Shown piece by piece: positions 44,655-58,500 of a DNA stretch of 64,000 nt; the stretch's first letter is position 1; each line of letters opens with the position of its first letter. The stretch is from Ustulina deusta (taxonomy: Eukaryota > Ascomycota > Sordariomycetes > Xylariales > Xylariaceae). Made by a program: the position numbers and the translations under genes. The stretch covers positions 248,001-312,000 of the forward strand of contig JAJNNX010000038.1 of the NCBI GenBank assembly GCA_023159155.1. Reading direction: 5' to 3'. The notes under the pieces are model-generated. The model was given only the letters and a program-made list of their open reading frames with translations, was not told the DNA's origin and did no database searches.

Positions 44655-47469
44655 GGTGAAGAAGATAAGTAGTCACAGCTCCTCGTCTCACACACGATGA
44701 GGCCGGTTGGGTTGAAGATACTGGTTTAGCGGATGAGATGAGTGCGTAGGTTTTCCCCGGCTCTGCTCGTTCTGCGTATTTTCTTCAGATCGCGGGATTG
44801 GTGCTTCTACGCGTAGAAGTAGGCGCTTATATAAAGCAAAGTCAGCGGGAACTCACTTGAGCTTAGGGTTACATAAGGGACGTTGATGACATACTCGTAT
44901 GAGTGACACGGATTTTCAGTCCCCGCCCGATTCCGGAGCAGGCCGCTGTGGGTATCCGATGAGTTCTGACTGCTGCTGCGGGGCATCCTCTTGCCCTAAT
45001 CAGACATCGGGGAGCGCTGTAATTGGCTGTTGACGGGGCTCGCTGAGGGAGGAATAGCGCCTACCACTCGCATATTCCTGCCCATATGGAATAGGACCAG
45101 GGGTCGTGGAAATAAACTCTACACTAAGGTATAAACGAGAAATACTACCACCCAAATGAGAGAAGATCGATGCATCCAGGTCAGCAAAGGGTGAAGAACA
45201 GACACTCCGTTGTGCATGATGTACTGACTAAGTCTTCCACGGCCGTTGGATCTAAATAAGCCAAACTTCTTAACCCAGGCAATGGAGTAGTAGCCGATCT
45301 CGACAATAACGTCGGGCGATTTGACTTGGGGAACAACAATAAGGCGCCTTATTCTTATGCTTTTTCGTGGCGATGAGACCACGGAATGGCAAGTAATAGT
45401 AGCCCAATATAGCTTCGAACGATCCGGCTCACACCCAGCCACCTGATGAACTGACCTTGTGGATGCGCACTCTTAAGACTAGGTGGGTTGCTGTCTTTAA
45501 AGAGAACAGGAAATACGGGTTAAGGATTGATTGCGCCGCCCGCATCTACCCCCTACGCAGCATATCCAAGCCAGCAACGGGTCTCTCTTGCGTCGATGAC
45601 TATGCAATGCTTCGATCCGTCATCGTACAGGTGATCGCCAATCGTTATTAAGATGACTAAGGAGTTTCATGGCCTTCGATATGGTGCCGGTTACATGGTT
45701 CGCCGCCGGGCTGCTACGTTACGTTTGCGGCATTATGGTCAGCTCTTCTTCTACGTTACTTCCACCAGGCAAGGAACAGCCTTACTTAACAAGGCCCAAT
45801 ACTAATGAAAGTCATGTAACGCCGTGTTTAACCTTCCTTTAGTCAGACATTCCTATTCATCATACTAGTGTATTCCTCGCCGCAAGCCGCCCTTGGGGCC
45901 TTTCTTGGGAATATTTTCTTGATTCAGTCCCCATCAACCTGGACCGGCGACAGCGCCGCATATTAGGGGGATTATCTAAGAACTACCTCGGACCGGAGAT
46001 GCGGTCCGACTCAGCACCATCGGTGTGCGGATCAGGAATACTCCCGACGTGCCAAGAATGGACTCGAGGAGCGCGAACCCGCTTAGATATGGGAGAATAA
46101 GTGACCGGCCATCGACGAGGACCTCTCGGCAATAATCCGTCAAGCTTAGTTAGTTAGCATCGGAGGCAGGGCACGTGTTGGTGCGATGTTAGGACTCATG
46201 CAATGAAAGAGGCCTTGTAGATAGACATCCAATCCATGAGGCATCTATCAAGTGACGCGGTAAGAGGATTGATGGAAGAATGAATAGAGCAAGTAGAAAT
46301 AAATGTCAGGGTAGCACACCAGAGGTCTCCAGTTAGAGGGAGTTGATCGTGAGGGGTTGCGCGTGATGGAAAGGCGGATAGTGCGCGGAAAGGCAGAATA
46401 TACGCCTGGCTGGTTACAAAGATTACCATGTCTGCGTGAATGGCTTGCAGATGTGATACTGGCTGAGGCGGGGTGCTTATGAATAGAGGCTGAGCTTTCA
46501 TTCAGTAGAAGCTGAGGAATCTCAACTACGCCAGTCGTTGGTTTATGCATGCATCTGCCTGCCATTGTCGTATGTACCGTAATACCATTAGCAAGCCTCT
46601 TGCGCTAGAGGTATGTTCTCCTGCCATTAGATCACGTACTGACACCCCCAGGATTTCCTGTTCGTGGGGTTATATGTCTGATACGTTTAGCTAAATACAG
46701 GTGGAGTGCATCGTCACATGCCCCTACCGACTGGAGCTATACTCAAATTACGCTACAAAACCTTCTTGACATATTTGCGAAGTAATATATACGAAAAGGG
46801 GCACGGCTTCGACTTGCGTGCCAGTTACCAACATAGAATGGTCAATAAATGTACCCGCGATTTCCGCGAGTTATGCATCTCTTCATGGCATGTCCAGGCC
46901 ATAATATTATCTATGCTATGCTCCGCCGTGCTAGGTGTGTGTTGCCACGTCACCGACAATATGGCCTCATTTCCTGTTCTCATCTTCTTCCATCTAATCC
47001 ATGCATCGCAGTAAGTCGCAAAAGGGCGCGGGGGGGTGATAGGGCCTCGTTCAGACGTGATAACAAGGCCGAACCCCCAACAAGAGGGTCCGTAGCCATC
47101 ACTCGTGTCCCTCAGTTGCCCCTTAACAAGTATACTAAATCCGTTTCTTTTCCCGTATATGTGTTGGATTTTTCCTGCCTTGCATTCATTGAAGTCGTCC
47201 AACTCAGCAAAGGTGCCAATTGAAGAAAAACATGACAAAAGGAGAATAAAAATCCACAAAAATAAACAGGGGGTAAAAAGGCTGCGCTTGAGCTTAACAA
47301 GGCCTCGTCTATGTCTTGAAAATGAATCGTGTAGTAATATATAGCTAAGATATTTGTACAAGGGGATGTGATTAAGAAATATTGGGTATCTTGGATGTTG
47401 CAAGGAAACGAGACGATGAAGATGGGCGGCGAATCATGCCATACGCCCCTCACTAATATAAAATTGATT
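44655..47469. other. 2.8-kb spacer, no supported gene
   Basis: Left end: the 5' flank of homoserine kinase. Right end: the 3' region of the Zn(II)2Cys6-acetyltransferase gene. A 192-codon minus-strand frame at 46825-47403 lies past that gene's stop and looks like 3'-untranslated sequence. No repeats or RNA genes seen. Confidence 0.4.
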
Positions 47470-49657
47470 TTACTTCGCGGGATTACCAGCCGCGACCGCG
47501 TAAGGTTGAACATCCTAGGATACAGGTAAGCAGGGATGGCGGCTAAAAAAAGCGACAGCAGTATGATCCACAGCTTACCTTAACGACTACCGCTCCGGCG
47601 GAGACTGAAGCACCCCTTCCAATCCGGATACCGTGTTGTATGATGGCGCCAGCCCCAATCCATACATCTTCCTCGATGGTGATATATCCACCAATTTGAG
47701 GGCTTTTGCTGCCCATCCGCTTCTTAGGATCAGTGAAAGTCGTAGCCCCAAGAAGGGTGACGTTAGGTCCGATAATGCAATTGTCGCCGATGGTGATATC
47801 GGCCGGGTCAAGGATGGTACAGTTCCGCCCTATCATCACGTTGTTACCAATCGTAATGTTATATCCGTAATCGCAAGTGAACGGAGCCTCGACTATTACT
47901 TCTTGTCCGACACGACCGGCTCTGGTAACGGAGGAGATTATCTGGGGTGAGAGATTGATGGGTTCCCGAGGATTTAGTATGTCTCGGAAAAGACGAGACC
48001 GCTCCGTTACCGAGACGCCAGTATTTGGGTTTGTCGAATTATTGAATCGCCAGCAAGCAGCACTACACCTTTGGCGTTCTAGCACCAGCTCTGTGTCAAA
48101 TGGATAGTACTCTCTGCCTGAGAGCATCTTCTCCTTCTCTGTCCTGTCTTTGTTATTGTTAGCAGGGTACTGTGTATGCGACAAGGCAAGCTGAGCTGCA
48201 ATTTGCGGATCAGTGCTTGGTGGAGGAGGTTGTGAACGTGAGGCAGCTGTGGGAGTTGGTTCTAATACGTTCATCTGGGGTAATGACCCGGGACGAGGCG
48301 TTTCGGGTCGGCTATTGTCAGGATCGGTCCGTGTAATGTCATGCAACGGTGGCACTCTCTGGTATTCTCGAGGCCGCTCAATATTTGGCGTCTTCAGCTG
48401 CTGTATGCTAGGAGGGATAGCGCTGATGGGGGTTGGAAACATATTTGCAGCACTCGAGTACGTTGAGAAGGCAGACGCTTTGTTATCCGGGCTCATCACT
48501 GAGCTAACAACCGAGGCAGTCGGAATGGTCGAAGCGGTTGGTCGATCATCGTCTGTCAAGACGGACCGTGCTTGTGAAGTTTCTAGTCGAAGATATGGAC
48601 CACGATATGACGAGACCGAGTCACGCTTAGGAGCAGGCGCAGCTGGAGGGTTGGGATAAGTGTTGGGCTGAGGCATTCCATAAGCACCAGGTGGTACATA
48701 ACTGGGATCCTTAGATTCGAGTGGAACAGCTGCAGGTTTATTTTCCATCCTCGGTGGACCTCGCTGGTTGGGATATCCATAACAGACAAATCCTCCACGG
48801 ACACAGTTGGTACCTGGTTTTGATGAGTAAAACATGCTTTTTAGCTTGTCAATCTGGTATCATGGGGACGCACACTCAGGCTTCGATTCGTCACATTTCT
48901 TCTTCCGCTTTCGACATGTCAAGCAACCTTCGGAGAGGTCAGCAAACTAGGAGGTACGTACATGATATAATAACATGTACTTACCAGTTTTTGTTCTATT
49001 ACTGAAGTTCCGCTTTCGCTTTTTGGGGTCTGATTGAATCACTGGATCTCTCGACTGATCTTGCGAATAGGTGCCACTATAGAGCATGGAACTCTCGTCG
49101 CCATCAGGACTCGTGGCTGAGTAATCGTGTCCCGAGTCTGCATGACTAGCTGCTCTCCGAAGGTTATCGCTGGTTTGCTCATCGGCCAGTGTGGGAACAG
49201 ACCCTGCGGGATCTCTCGACTCGTATAAATTTCGATCATCTCGAGACTGCTGCTGCGAGTACCACAATTCACCGTGTTCCCGCTGATCTTCCCCGTAATG
49301 CCTATACTCTCGCTCTCGCGACGAGACCTCGTATGCTCCTCGTGATTCTGCCTGAAGCCGTTGACCCTGATCTTGAGTGCTTGTTGCTTCACGCGATCGT
49401 TCAACTGAAACCGATCGCTTACGCTTGTGTGTCCCCTCAAGATCAGGATAGCCTTTAGACTGGTGATGGGACCGCTCTAAACTGGAACCGGGGCTTTGCG
49501 CCACCTGCGTCACGGACACCTCTCCCGAATTTGCTTCCTGGCCAGTCGTTTGAATAGCGGAGCGATCCTCCGAACCGACATGCCTCGTTGTAGGGCTCCC
49601 GCTCGCCCCTTCTGAGCTCTTAGATTCACCTCCATTCAAGGCCGTAAAAGTTGCCAT
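47470..49657 (-). CDS. Zn(II)2Cys6 DNA-binding protein fused to maltose-acetyltransferase-like beta-helix
   Basis: Four exons, 49657-48985, 48927-48874, 48813-47579 and 47514-47470, with introns of 57, 60 and 64 bp, give 668 aa. The ATG at 49657 (MATFTALNGGES) is chosen over an ATG 16 codons upstream. After a charged disordered N-terminus come a basic run (DPKKRKRNFSNRTKTG) and the zinc cluster, Cys 226, 229, 236, 243, 246 and 253 (CX2CX6CX6CX2CX6C), which is assembled only by splicing three exons. A Pro/Ser-rich linker leads to a Mac-type segment (EKEKMLSGREYYPFD, about 468) and a left-handed beta-helix with hexapeptide repeats (ITIGNNVMIGRNCTI, VWIGAGAIIQHGIRIGRGA), ending DVQPYAVAAGNPAK. 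The usual catalytic THPxDP is read here as TTFTDP, so the His is missing. It is probably a transcription regulator with a non-catalytic acyl-CoA-type domain. Confidence 0.88.
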
Positions 49658-51059
49658 CGTTCGTCCAATGATGTTGTCGTCCCAGCGTCCTCGAGTTAGG
49701 TGCATGAAAGCTTAACCGTCGACAAAAAAACTCAAAGGTCGGTAGAACCTTGTAGTTAAAAATACCCCAAGAAACCTTTCAAAAGGCATTCGAGGTGCAG
49801 CTGAGCTATCGTGTGTGCGGTGCGCCTTCTACGTAGGCAAATCCTTCAGATGCAGCCTGCGCAGCAGATGTTCCGGACAGTTGAGGTCACAGCAACGAGC
49901 CAAACAAATCTGTGCCGACGGATGTCGAAATGACGCAGGCCCTCTCCACGATGACACGAAAGGATAGTTCCAATTAATGTTGGGAGGGACGAAGACGCGA
50001 CGTCAGTTGAGATGGAAAGATGGGGGCCAGAATGAATGAATGAATGCGCGCGCACGCGGAACAATGTTGAGTGCTGCAGGTAGAAATCTCACCCGTAGGA
50101 AGAGGATGCGCGGGGGATTATCAGTAAAGCGGGAGTGAGCGAGCCGCTTTTTTGGTTACCTTCTCAATGACCCGCGTAATACGACGTGGGTATGCCAGGC
50201 TGGGGCTGGCGATATGCCCGGGAGACGCAGAACGGGTACGGTGCAGCGAATTGTTGCGGTGTGGTATGTTGGTGGTGTAAGCACACGCGCAACTTGCGCC
50301 CAACAATTTGAGCCAACTATGATTACTTCGCCCGCCTAGGTGACGAACGAGATGACCGGGGTTGGACAGGACAGTTGTATCGGAGCCCGCCCACAGGAGC
50401 CGGAAATATCACTAGCCAAATATGTAGATGGGTAGGTGATCTTTCGTGTAGCCCAGCCCGCGATACGACCGGATAGGAACACGGCACCGAGAGGAACGAC
50501 CAGAGAAGACGAGCGAGGGGGTGAGTCGGTGAAGGAATGAGTTGCAATAGATCCCACCGTGCCCGGTAGGGGGGTGTGTGATCAATGCGATGGCGGAACG
50601 AAGGAATACGTTGAAATGAAGGGACGAGCCCGCGCTTGGGATTTGACGCGCGATTAACTGAGGGCTGGCAGCGTCTGTTGAAGCGAACGGTGTCCCCGAA
50701 GGCAGACAGAGCCCTTCTCCGCTAGGACAACAAGATGCGAGGTTGACAGATACAACACAATGAAAATGGCTCCAGAGCTGACGGTATAGGGTCTCAATGT
50801 CCGCGTCGCTCGCACCTCGCAACAGCGGGATGATTGGGTATTAAGAAAGGAAGGGGGAAATCGACGAAGGAGTGCTGACAGCAATCCAGCCGGAGAGGCG
50901 GTGGTGACGGCTTCGTTAGTCGTATGTATGTAAGTAATTAGGTCGGTACTCAGTTAGGTAGGTCTAGCGTCAGTAAGATGAGAGAAACTGGAGATGCACA
51001 GGTCGAGCGGCTGCGGCAGCAAAATGCAGGGCGGGAGCCGATGCAAGGGTATGGTACCT

Positions 51060-51250
51060 ATGGGCTGAGTGCCTACACTACAGTACCTACTGAGTACCTA
51101 ACCCAAGTAGTGTAGTGTAGGCTACCTAGAGTATAGGTAGGTAGTAGTGTACTAGGTAGGTTCTAGGCAGCTACCGAGGTAGGTGCAGTACCCAAAAGAG
51201 TCAAGTAACGAAGCGAGTAATACAGTATGTAGGTAGTGTGTATAGAAAAC
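51060..51250. repeat. GTAGGTAC/CTACACTAC microrepeat cluster
   Basis: A dense mixture of TAGGTAGG, GTACCTAC and GTAGTGTAG motifs, many palindromic, without a fixed period. Confidence 0.75.
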
Positions 51251-51506
51251 TACCTATAACCAACAGGGCTCCGGACAAATAAGAAGAATGAAATATAATC
51301 ACCAGATATAGATAGCATACAACGAAGACAAATAGACGACATCCACCAAGGATCTAACAAGTGGTGTGCCCTTCAATACTTTTTGTACCGGATGAGATCG
51401 ACGAACCCTAGGCCGGATCAAGGTCCAATTACGGGCGACATGGCGCTTGAGAAGGGGGGCATCCAGGTACAAGTCGCTAAAGTACCGCCGGGGTGTGTGT
51501 GACTCT

Positions 51507-51519
51507 GGGGGGGGGGGGG
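51507..51519. repeat. G13 homopolymer
   Basis: Thirteen consecutive G in intergenic DNA. Confidence 0.9.
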
Positions 51520-51589
51520 AGGCTCGAAGGGGAAGGGTGGGCATGGAATTAATTAAAAACATGACCCGGAGGTGAGAGCTTGCTTTGGT

Positions 51590-51890
51590 TTGCTTTACCT
51601 ACCTCTTACATTGTCGGTAGGTAGATGCCTACCTACTAGTAATAGTAAGGCCTAGTATTGTAAAGTGCAATACTCCAGCACGAGACTGCGTACACTTTTG
51701 TATCTACCTACACTAACAAGTACAGGTAGGTAGGCAGTGTAGTGTACCTGTAGGCAGGGGATTTGGCGGAGGTCAGAGCCTTGGAGAAGGGGTTTAGGAG
51801 GCAGTAGTTAGGTAGGTAGGTATTGTAAGCCTTTAGCAGGGCATATAGTATTAGTAGGTACCTTACCTAAGTACATGTAGGTAGGTACTG
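51590..51890. repeat. AGGTAGGTAGG microrepeat cluster
   Basis: Repeated GGTAGGTAG, CTACCTAC and GTACCTTACC motifs across 300 bp. This is the densest copy of a motif found in most large spacers of this window. Confidence 0.75.
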
Positions 51891-54800
51891 AACAGGGCTA
51901 CTGGAGTGGTAGTATTCCGCACGACACCGCACGGTCCATCCCCATGTTCCGTGGGTCGGCCAATTGTATACTACACGTGCATGCACGTACTATAAGTGTG
52001 TACTACACTACCACATACAAGATGTATACTCCATCTCTATACCTCCTGCGACCAGAAGGTTGCATGAGATGTAGGTACTGCTTGCCATACCCATAATCAC
52101 CGTACATACATACATATACACTACCGACTATCTGACCTACGCTACTCTCTTTCACCATTCGTTATCCCAATCTAGGCTATCACATCTCCTATAGGATATA
52201 GTCCTATATTATGTGCTCCTATACCACTGCTTTTACTACCTGTTCTACTATCATCACGGCCACTTCTGGTCTACGATGAAGTGGGGTAGTGTTCCTGTAG
52301 TGCAGCCATACTTCAAGTACTCGTCGAGGGGAACGTTTGTTGATTCATCCCCATTTCTGTCAGACCATTGATTAAAATGAGCTCTTCCCATATGTACTCT
52401 ACGCTATCCTGTGAGAGCAACATGAGTATCTCTCGGGTTGCCTGTGTAGAACCCGTGTTATTCGAGGTGTGAGACATCGCAATGCATTGTGATCTCCCCG
52501 TGACTCGAAGATGGGGAAAAGAGCCATGACAAAGATGTGTCTCCAACTCAGAGTCAATAAGAAACGAAACAGGTCATTCCCCAGGCACCATCGCGGCGGC
52601 AGTAGCAGATCGACGAACACTCCAAGAGACGAACTGCCCAATGAAGTGCTCTCTCCGGCTCTTGGTGCCGTCCCAAAGACTAGGTACACACTTGTCGAAA
52701 TCTACTGGGTCTATCACCACTCATTCTTAGAGTGAGACCCCCTCCTAGCGTTGCACCGGAATGCAAGCTGCGATGCCAACAATGCGCCAGCCCATTGGTG
52801 ACCCAGTGGGGGGAGTTTGTTAATGCCTTCTATTAGCGGCAGTGTCTTGGAAACGTCAATAATGACTTCAATCTAGGCCAGAAACCAGGCGGCCAGGCTA
52901 CCTACCTACCCAGGTAATCTAATGGCCTCTTGATACCTGTTACAACTAAAGCAGGAGTCGTCCGGGCCTTGTATCCCGATGCATTCCACAGGGCCGTTTT
53001 AGCAGTTTCAATTCAATCGTGGTGGATTGATGAATGACGTACACTGCAGCTATACCCTACTAGTTTACCACAGTTCATGGTGTGTCTATGGTTCTTTTGT
53101 TTCCCCTCTTCCTAACGCCCCACTGGCATTGCTGACACTACGAGCGTTGCCGACAGCTTGCTGTGTCGAGTGCGACTATTTTAGCTTGTCTTTGTTCACA
53201 ACCAATAGGCGGCAGGGGACAGGGATGTAAGTCTTATGCAATTTGACGCGGGCGTGTGATGTCGAGTGTTCAGGGCGCTCACAGATGGAGCATCCGCGTC
53301 GAGAAGCGACAAGCGTGCGTTTCCAACTAGTGTAGACACCTAGTCTTTCTGGCGCATGCACCTATCCTTCCGTCACAATTGTCTCGAACAGGCCTTGGAT
53401 GAATGCATAAACTGACCACGCTGTGTGATAGGACCATACCATACCACTCGTGGGCTGGCGCGTCTATCCTCTAACCGAGCTACCTATCTTGGGTCTCTTG
53501 AGAGCTGTCCTAAAAATAGGGTTGTACTCCGATAGGTATGCGTACGTTTGAGCATGCAAATCGGATTAGAAGCGATCTGCTATACATTAGACTGCTTTAC
53601 GTAGCTGAACAATTCAGTCTCGCCACCGAAACAAAATGGCAAGGAACCCCCTCTCTTTAAAATGAGGCACAAGAGGGTTAAAAGTGGGCTTTCATTGTGC
53701 CCTCTAACTGCTCAAGAGAATGCTGGCCTTCGCTAGACGCACGATCTGCCTATCTGATGTCTGTACGCTAATACCATTTTCAGATCTTGCTGCAGCACAT
53801 ACATCCGATCTAGCTGCCGTAAACGGTGGGTGGATAACGGGTTGGTTGACGGTTTGGCCGAGTCGCTTAAATACACATGTTTCCCCAGGATGGGACATTG
53901 CATGGATAACTTGCAGTGGGCAACACTAATTTGTAACACATGACCGATACGCTTGTTATACCTGTCTAGTTACAATCGGTAGCCAGGCGCGTTTCCAAGA
54001 ATTAGGTAACGACCAATCGCCTCGAAATGGAAAGGGTGCCATCTCAGCTTCGTTTAACCCGGAACAATGTGCAACGCATAACGGCCGACCGGCGAGCCAT
54101 TGGTAGGTTCTCAACGGCCATGATTTTAGTATCATGGAGGCCGTTGAGCGCATGCCTGTGAGAGGGTTCCAGTGGCTAGCATGTTTCGGTCTTCAATTTT
54201 CTGTTTCTGTAAGTGTTTCTAAACCTTGACGCAAATCGAGATGACTCGTTCGCAAAGCGCTTGCCGCAAACCTGTGGAGTCTGCATTCAGAAACACTTTT
54301 TTGCCGCCAATCAATAAAGGTGATGAGGTATCAGCGGGGTTTTGTTTCTCATTGGCCCGTGGCCGCCCGCTCGATGAGGGACAATGACATCGGATGAGAC
54401 AATAGCACTTGCAACGTCTCTTTGAATTGCTTATGTTAGTGTCTTGTTCTCAGGATAGGAAGACGCTGATGGCTCGGCAAACTGGTAGGTAGTCAGTCAC
54501 AAACGCCCAGACAATGTGATATACATAAAAGCCTGCATGAAGCCAAGTGCACGCCGTATGCAGCTCTGGCGGTGGCGGCCTTGACCTTGCATGGAACCCG
54601 ATAGGGCTCGCTTTCTTACCCCTCGTCTCAATCTAGTATACAAGAAACCAGTAAGAAGGTTACATCAGGCTAGAGATACATTTTCCAGATTTCCGAGTAA
54701 AAAGGAATGGGACATCATTTCCAACTCCGGTGTCTGCCTGCTAGTTACCAAGTCTAATACTCTTAGTCCTTCATTCACATGACAAGTGGAAAAACTACTA

Positions 54801-55544
54801 TGGAATACGATGGGGGCCAACTATAGCCTCAAAGGAAAGGATTTCAAAAAGGACAGAAACAAGAAAGGGAGTGGGAGAGACAAGGTGTAAGACAGACTGA
54901 GATTCTTCCCAAGTGCTTGGCATGGCATTATTTCAGTTCTTCTAGGTTTAAAATGCAGCACCATGCATAGGCTTCACGAGCTTCAATGGACAAAAATATT
55001 CGAAGATGGCGGTGAAGGCGGCGATTCCGAGGCTGACATGCGCCTGCTGTGCTTCCGTACAGGCTATGGCTATAGCAGCAGTATTATATGTTGAAAATGG
55101 CTTGATACGGCGTAAAAGGCAACAAGAGATTCCAACAGAGAGAAATCACATTATCCCATTTGAATAGATGTTGGTTCCTTTTCGTAAGGGGCGCAAACAT
55201 ATTGTAGGGCAAGCCGCTCGACTCAGGGTAACACGCGAAACAGAATGTCGCTACCCACTTGTAGGTAGTTGATAAGAGAATCGCGATGCTAGAGCCAAAT
55301 TTGAGACAAGTCGGCTGAGAAGAGGGTCGCACGAGGAGGGGGTATCATATATGTGCGTGAATCACAAGAACTACCTACCTTAGCCTGGTGAGGCGATGAT
55401 GATCCGGGAGTGCCACTTTAGACGAGACGGAGATGTGTTACCGGCTCCATGGCTTGCTAGAACGAGTGCGAGGTTGCCAACAATTGGTACTAGCCGAGGG
55501 AGATGAGCTATTGACTATCTTGCAGAACAGTCGCCTCCTACATT

Positions 55545-55572
55545 GGGGGGGGGGGGGGGGGGGGGAGGGGGG
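55545..55572. repeat. G21-A-G6 homopolymer tract
   Basis: Twenty-one G, one A, then six G. This is the longest homopurine G tract in the window and could form G-quadruplex-like structures. Its length may be imprecise in the assembly. Confidence 0.9.
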
Positions 55573-58500
55573 CAGTATGATCCCGTCCATGTGGTGCAGG
55601 AGAAAAGCGAGCAGGGCACAGGAGGAGGTTGGTAATTTTTGTAGTGCCTCCATATTTCCTAACACCGATGGCTAGCTGGTCTGGCGCAGGATTGCCTCTT
55701 TTGCGCACCATAGGCAGAAATGCGCCAACAAAGAAGCATCGTCCCCAACATATAAGTAAAATGGCAGTGAAATGGCAATAACGGGAAGCAGAAGGAGGCT
55801 GTAAGCATACCCGGTAGGTACCTAGGTATTACTACTGCGGTATGTAGCAGATATGATACAATATCGCGTTTACCCGAGTCCTGTACCCAGCTAAGGTACC
55901 ATTTGAATCACATGACGGAACATATCATGTCAGCTCAGCACAGCGCAGCACTTGCTGTGCCCATACAGTAATAACTTGTTTCTATGCCTAGCTTCGATAG
56001 ACCTAAAAAGGTGAACTTCAAAAACTGCAGCATACATGTAGTATTAGCAACTAACAAAAGAGACATACAAATAGTACACTACATAGACTACAGATGTAGT
56101 GTACAGGTAGTAGATGTATACCATACTTGTCTTACACGCTAGTTGGTCCAACGGCCTATTATTATTATTGTAAGTGCCTCTAATACTATTATAGGTAATA
56201 AATGCGAGTACTATATTGTGCGCTAATCTATATGCGGCTTAGCTACATGCACCTGTTCTGACGAGTCCCGACAGGCGGAGGGCACGGTGTAGGTGTGATA
56301 AAAGTCGCACAACCTCTCCCGTTGCAGAACCCGTTACTTTGCACCCGCCCGCGCTTGAATCAGCGCTAAGCAGCGCTACCCCCTGCTAACTTATCGCATA
56401 GGGCTAAGGAGAAGGTGCCTACTGCACTGTAATATCCTACCTACCTACACTGTATGTACATGTTTACCACCCATTGAGCAAACAGCACTTTATTCAACGA
56501 AGCATCGCCATTTGCATCATTCAACAATTAAGTTTGCAACTATATTTGAAGATCTCTCTACATTTGTGCTGGGTTTCCGCCTATTATGCCCCGTTCGTCA
56601 TTAAAGGAAAAGAATTCAAGAATGAATCCACCATTACGTGCTCCTTTGTCCTCTCTCCTCGCCCAATAACATGGATGATCGTTGGCCTCGATTAGCCGCC
56701 CGACGCCCGCACTCACACTCCTAAGCGCCCGCTCAACCCAACCCAATCCCCCCTCCCCCCCTTCAAGCACTTCTGGTGTGGCTCGCTGTCCGACTTCTTC
56801 TAGAATCCTTCCTCGTCTAAACTCGCAATTCAACCCTCCCGACGTCATGACCTGCACGACTACTGTTTAAGGAGCCGCTCGGCGCGAATCACCTGCATAT
56901 CCTCATCGAGTACCATCGTTCCCGAGAGCCACACCCATGGTTCTGCGAGGCCACCACCGGGATACACAGATGCGACTCTGGTTGCTACCTGCAGCTGGGT
57001 AAGTGCAGATGAGCGTCTCGCCGTCTTACTGCTACCCTATAGATGCCGAGTAGAGCCTGCCATGCAGATAGCGTTGTTGAGAGGTTTCTGGGACCATCTG
57101 CCTTGCGTGATGGGGTTGCAGAAGCGCCACCATGCCTACAAGCGCACAACATCATGCAGTCTGGCTAGATCTCAGGGGTCACCGAGAGAACCAGAGACAA
57201 GAGGGCTACCGGATCTACTTGAAATCTGTGATACTAGATTCATGGGCGCGAATCCAACATCCTCATATATTACCCGAGTGTTGGTGTCCCATCACCTCAC
57301 TACCATTGGTTCTCAAGTCCAGAGCCATGGGCGTTGGCGTCATGCCATTTTTGACGACTCCCGCGATCGTGGGGTCTAGTAGAATCTACCTGTAAGTACC
57401 ATTTCTAACGTGCTTCGCGACCAGGCGAATGTGCAAAAATCATCATACTTGTTTTTAGGGAGTTGCTATATTAAGATATAGACTCAATCTGTAACCCTGA
57501 GAGGATTGCCGAGTGTTTATTGAGACGTCGCCTCTACAATCCAACCCTGAGACCTGTTCTGCGCCTGGAGGTCTAATTTCAATCCTTTATCATTACCCCA
57601 AGCGCGCTCGCTATACGTGAATTTACCATCCTAGACACATAACATTTCTTGGTCAACTTTGCTTCATCGTTAATCCACCAATTGGAAATGATCTCCACGT
57701 TTGGAACATGTCAAGCCTGGGCTTCTTATTGGATCGTGTTTAAAGCTGCCTTACCCCCAAATCATGACAGAGTTAACATCACAATACCCAAATGTGAGAT
57801 GGTTGTAACGTGGCGGAGAATTTCAAATGTCAACACATACACATCGGGTTTGTTGCCGCCGTTGAAAATTGGATTTAGCCTTGTGAGCTTACACAAACAC
57901 ACCTCCAACTCACCAACACCACCTCAGAGATTCCTATGCTAGCCTTAGCTAGATCCCTAATCTAGGGAGTAGTAGCTGGTATGCCCTCTGAGCTATGACA
58001 GGATATGCTAGGGTACAACATAACATCGTATATACATGAGTTAACATGTCTACATCATGTAAGCCAATCCAACAATACCAATTTTGTCAGCACAGCTGCG
58101 AGATGACATCGAGTTTCTTTTCGAATGCTAATTTCAGAGTCGAGCGTGGCAAGCAACTGTAGACCTAGTAGGACTTACGACAGAACTTTACGCCCACTCC
58201 GAAGCCGCTAACATGGGCCAGTCTTCTGAATGGCTCTCGGGAGGTTGGAAGACTTGTGCTCTTGTTGCTCACACGAGATGAACAAAGCAGATCCGAAGAG
58301 CCGAGCTGAGAGCTTAGACTACGACGATTCACGGCCTGAGAAAAGAAGTGTAAAAAGCGACATTAGTGTTTTATCATGGCGGCCTCAGAGCCTCGTCTTT
58401 AGTATCAACAAACGACTACTGGTTAAGCATTATCATACGCCTCGATTGAGTGATGAAGATTACTGTGATGGTCAACGATATTTAGCAGACTCGTTGTGTT

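Noticed and set aside
46825..47403. 192-codon minus-strand ORF with a hydrophobic stretch
   Set aside because: Lies immediately after the stop of the Zn(II)2Cys6 fusion gene on the same strand and is better explained as its 3'-untranslated region.
40237..49657. Secondary-metabolite gene cluster around the berberine-bridge oxidase
   Set aside because: The neighbours are housekeeping genes (SCYL1-like, homoserine kinase) and there is no synthase, transporter or tailoring enzyme set.
57062..57395. Two overlapping plus-strand ORFs (105 and 87 codons)
   Set aside because: One has a good Kozak-like context, but neither resembles a known family, and the two frames cannot be joined by a convincing intron.
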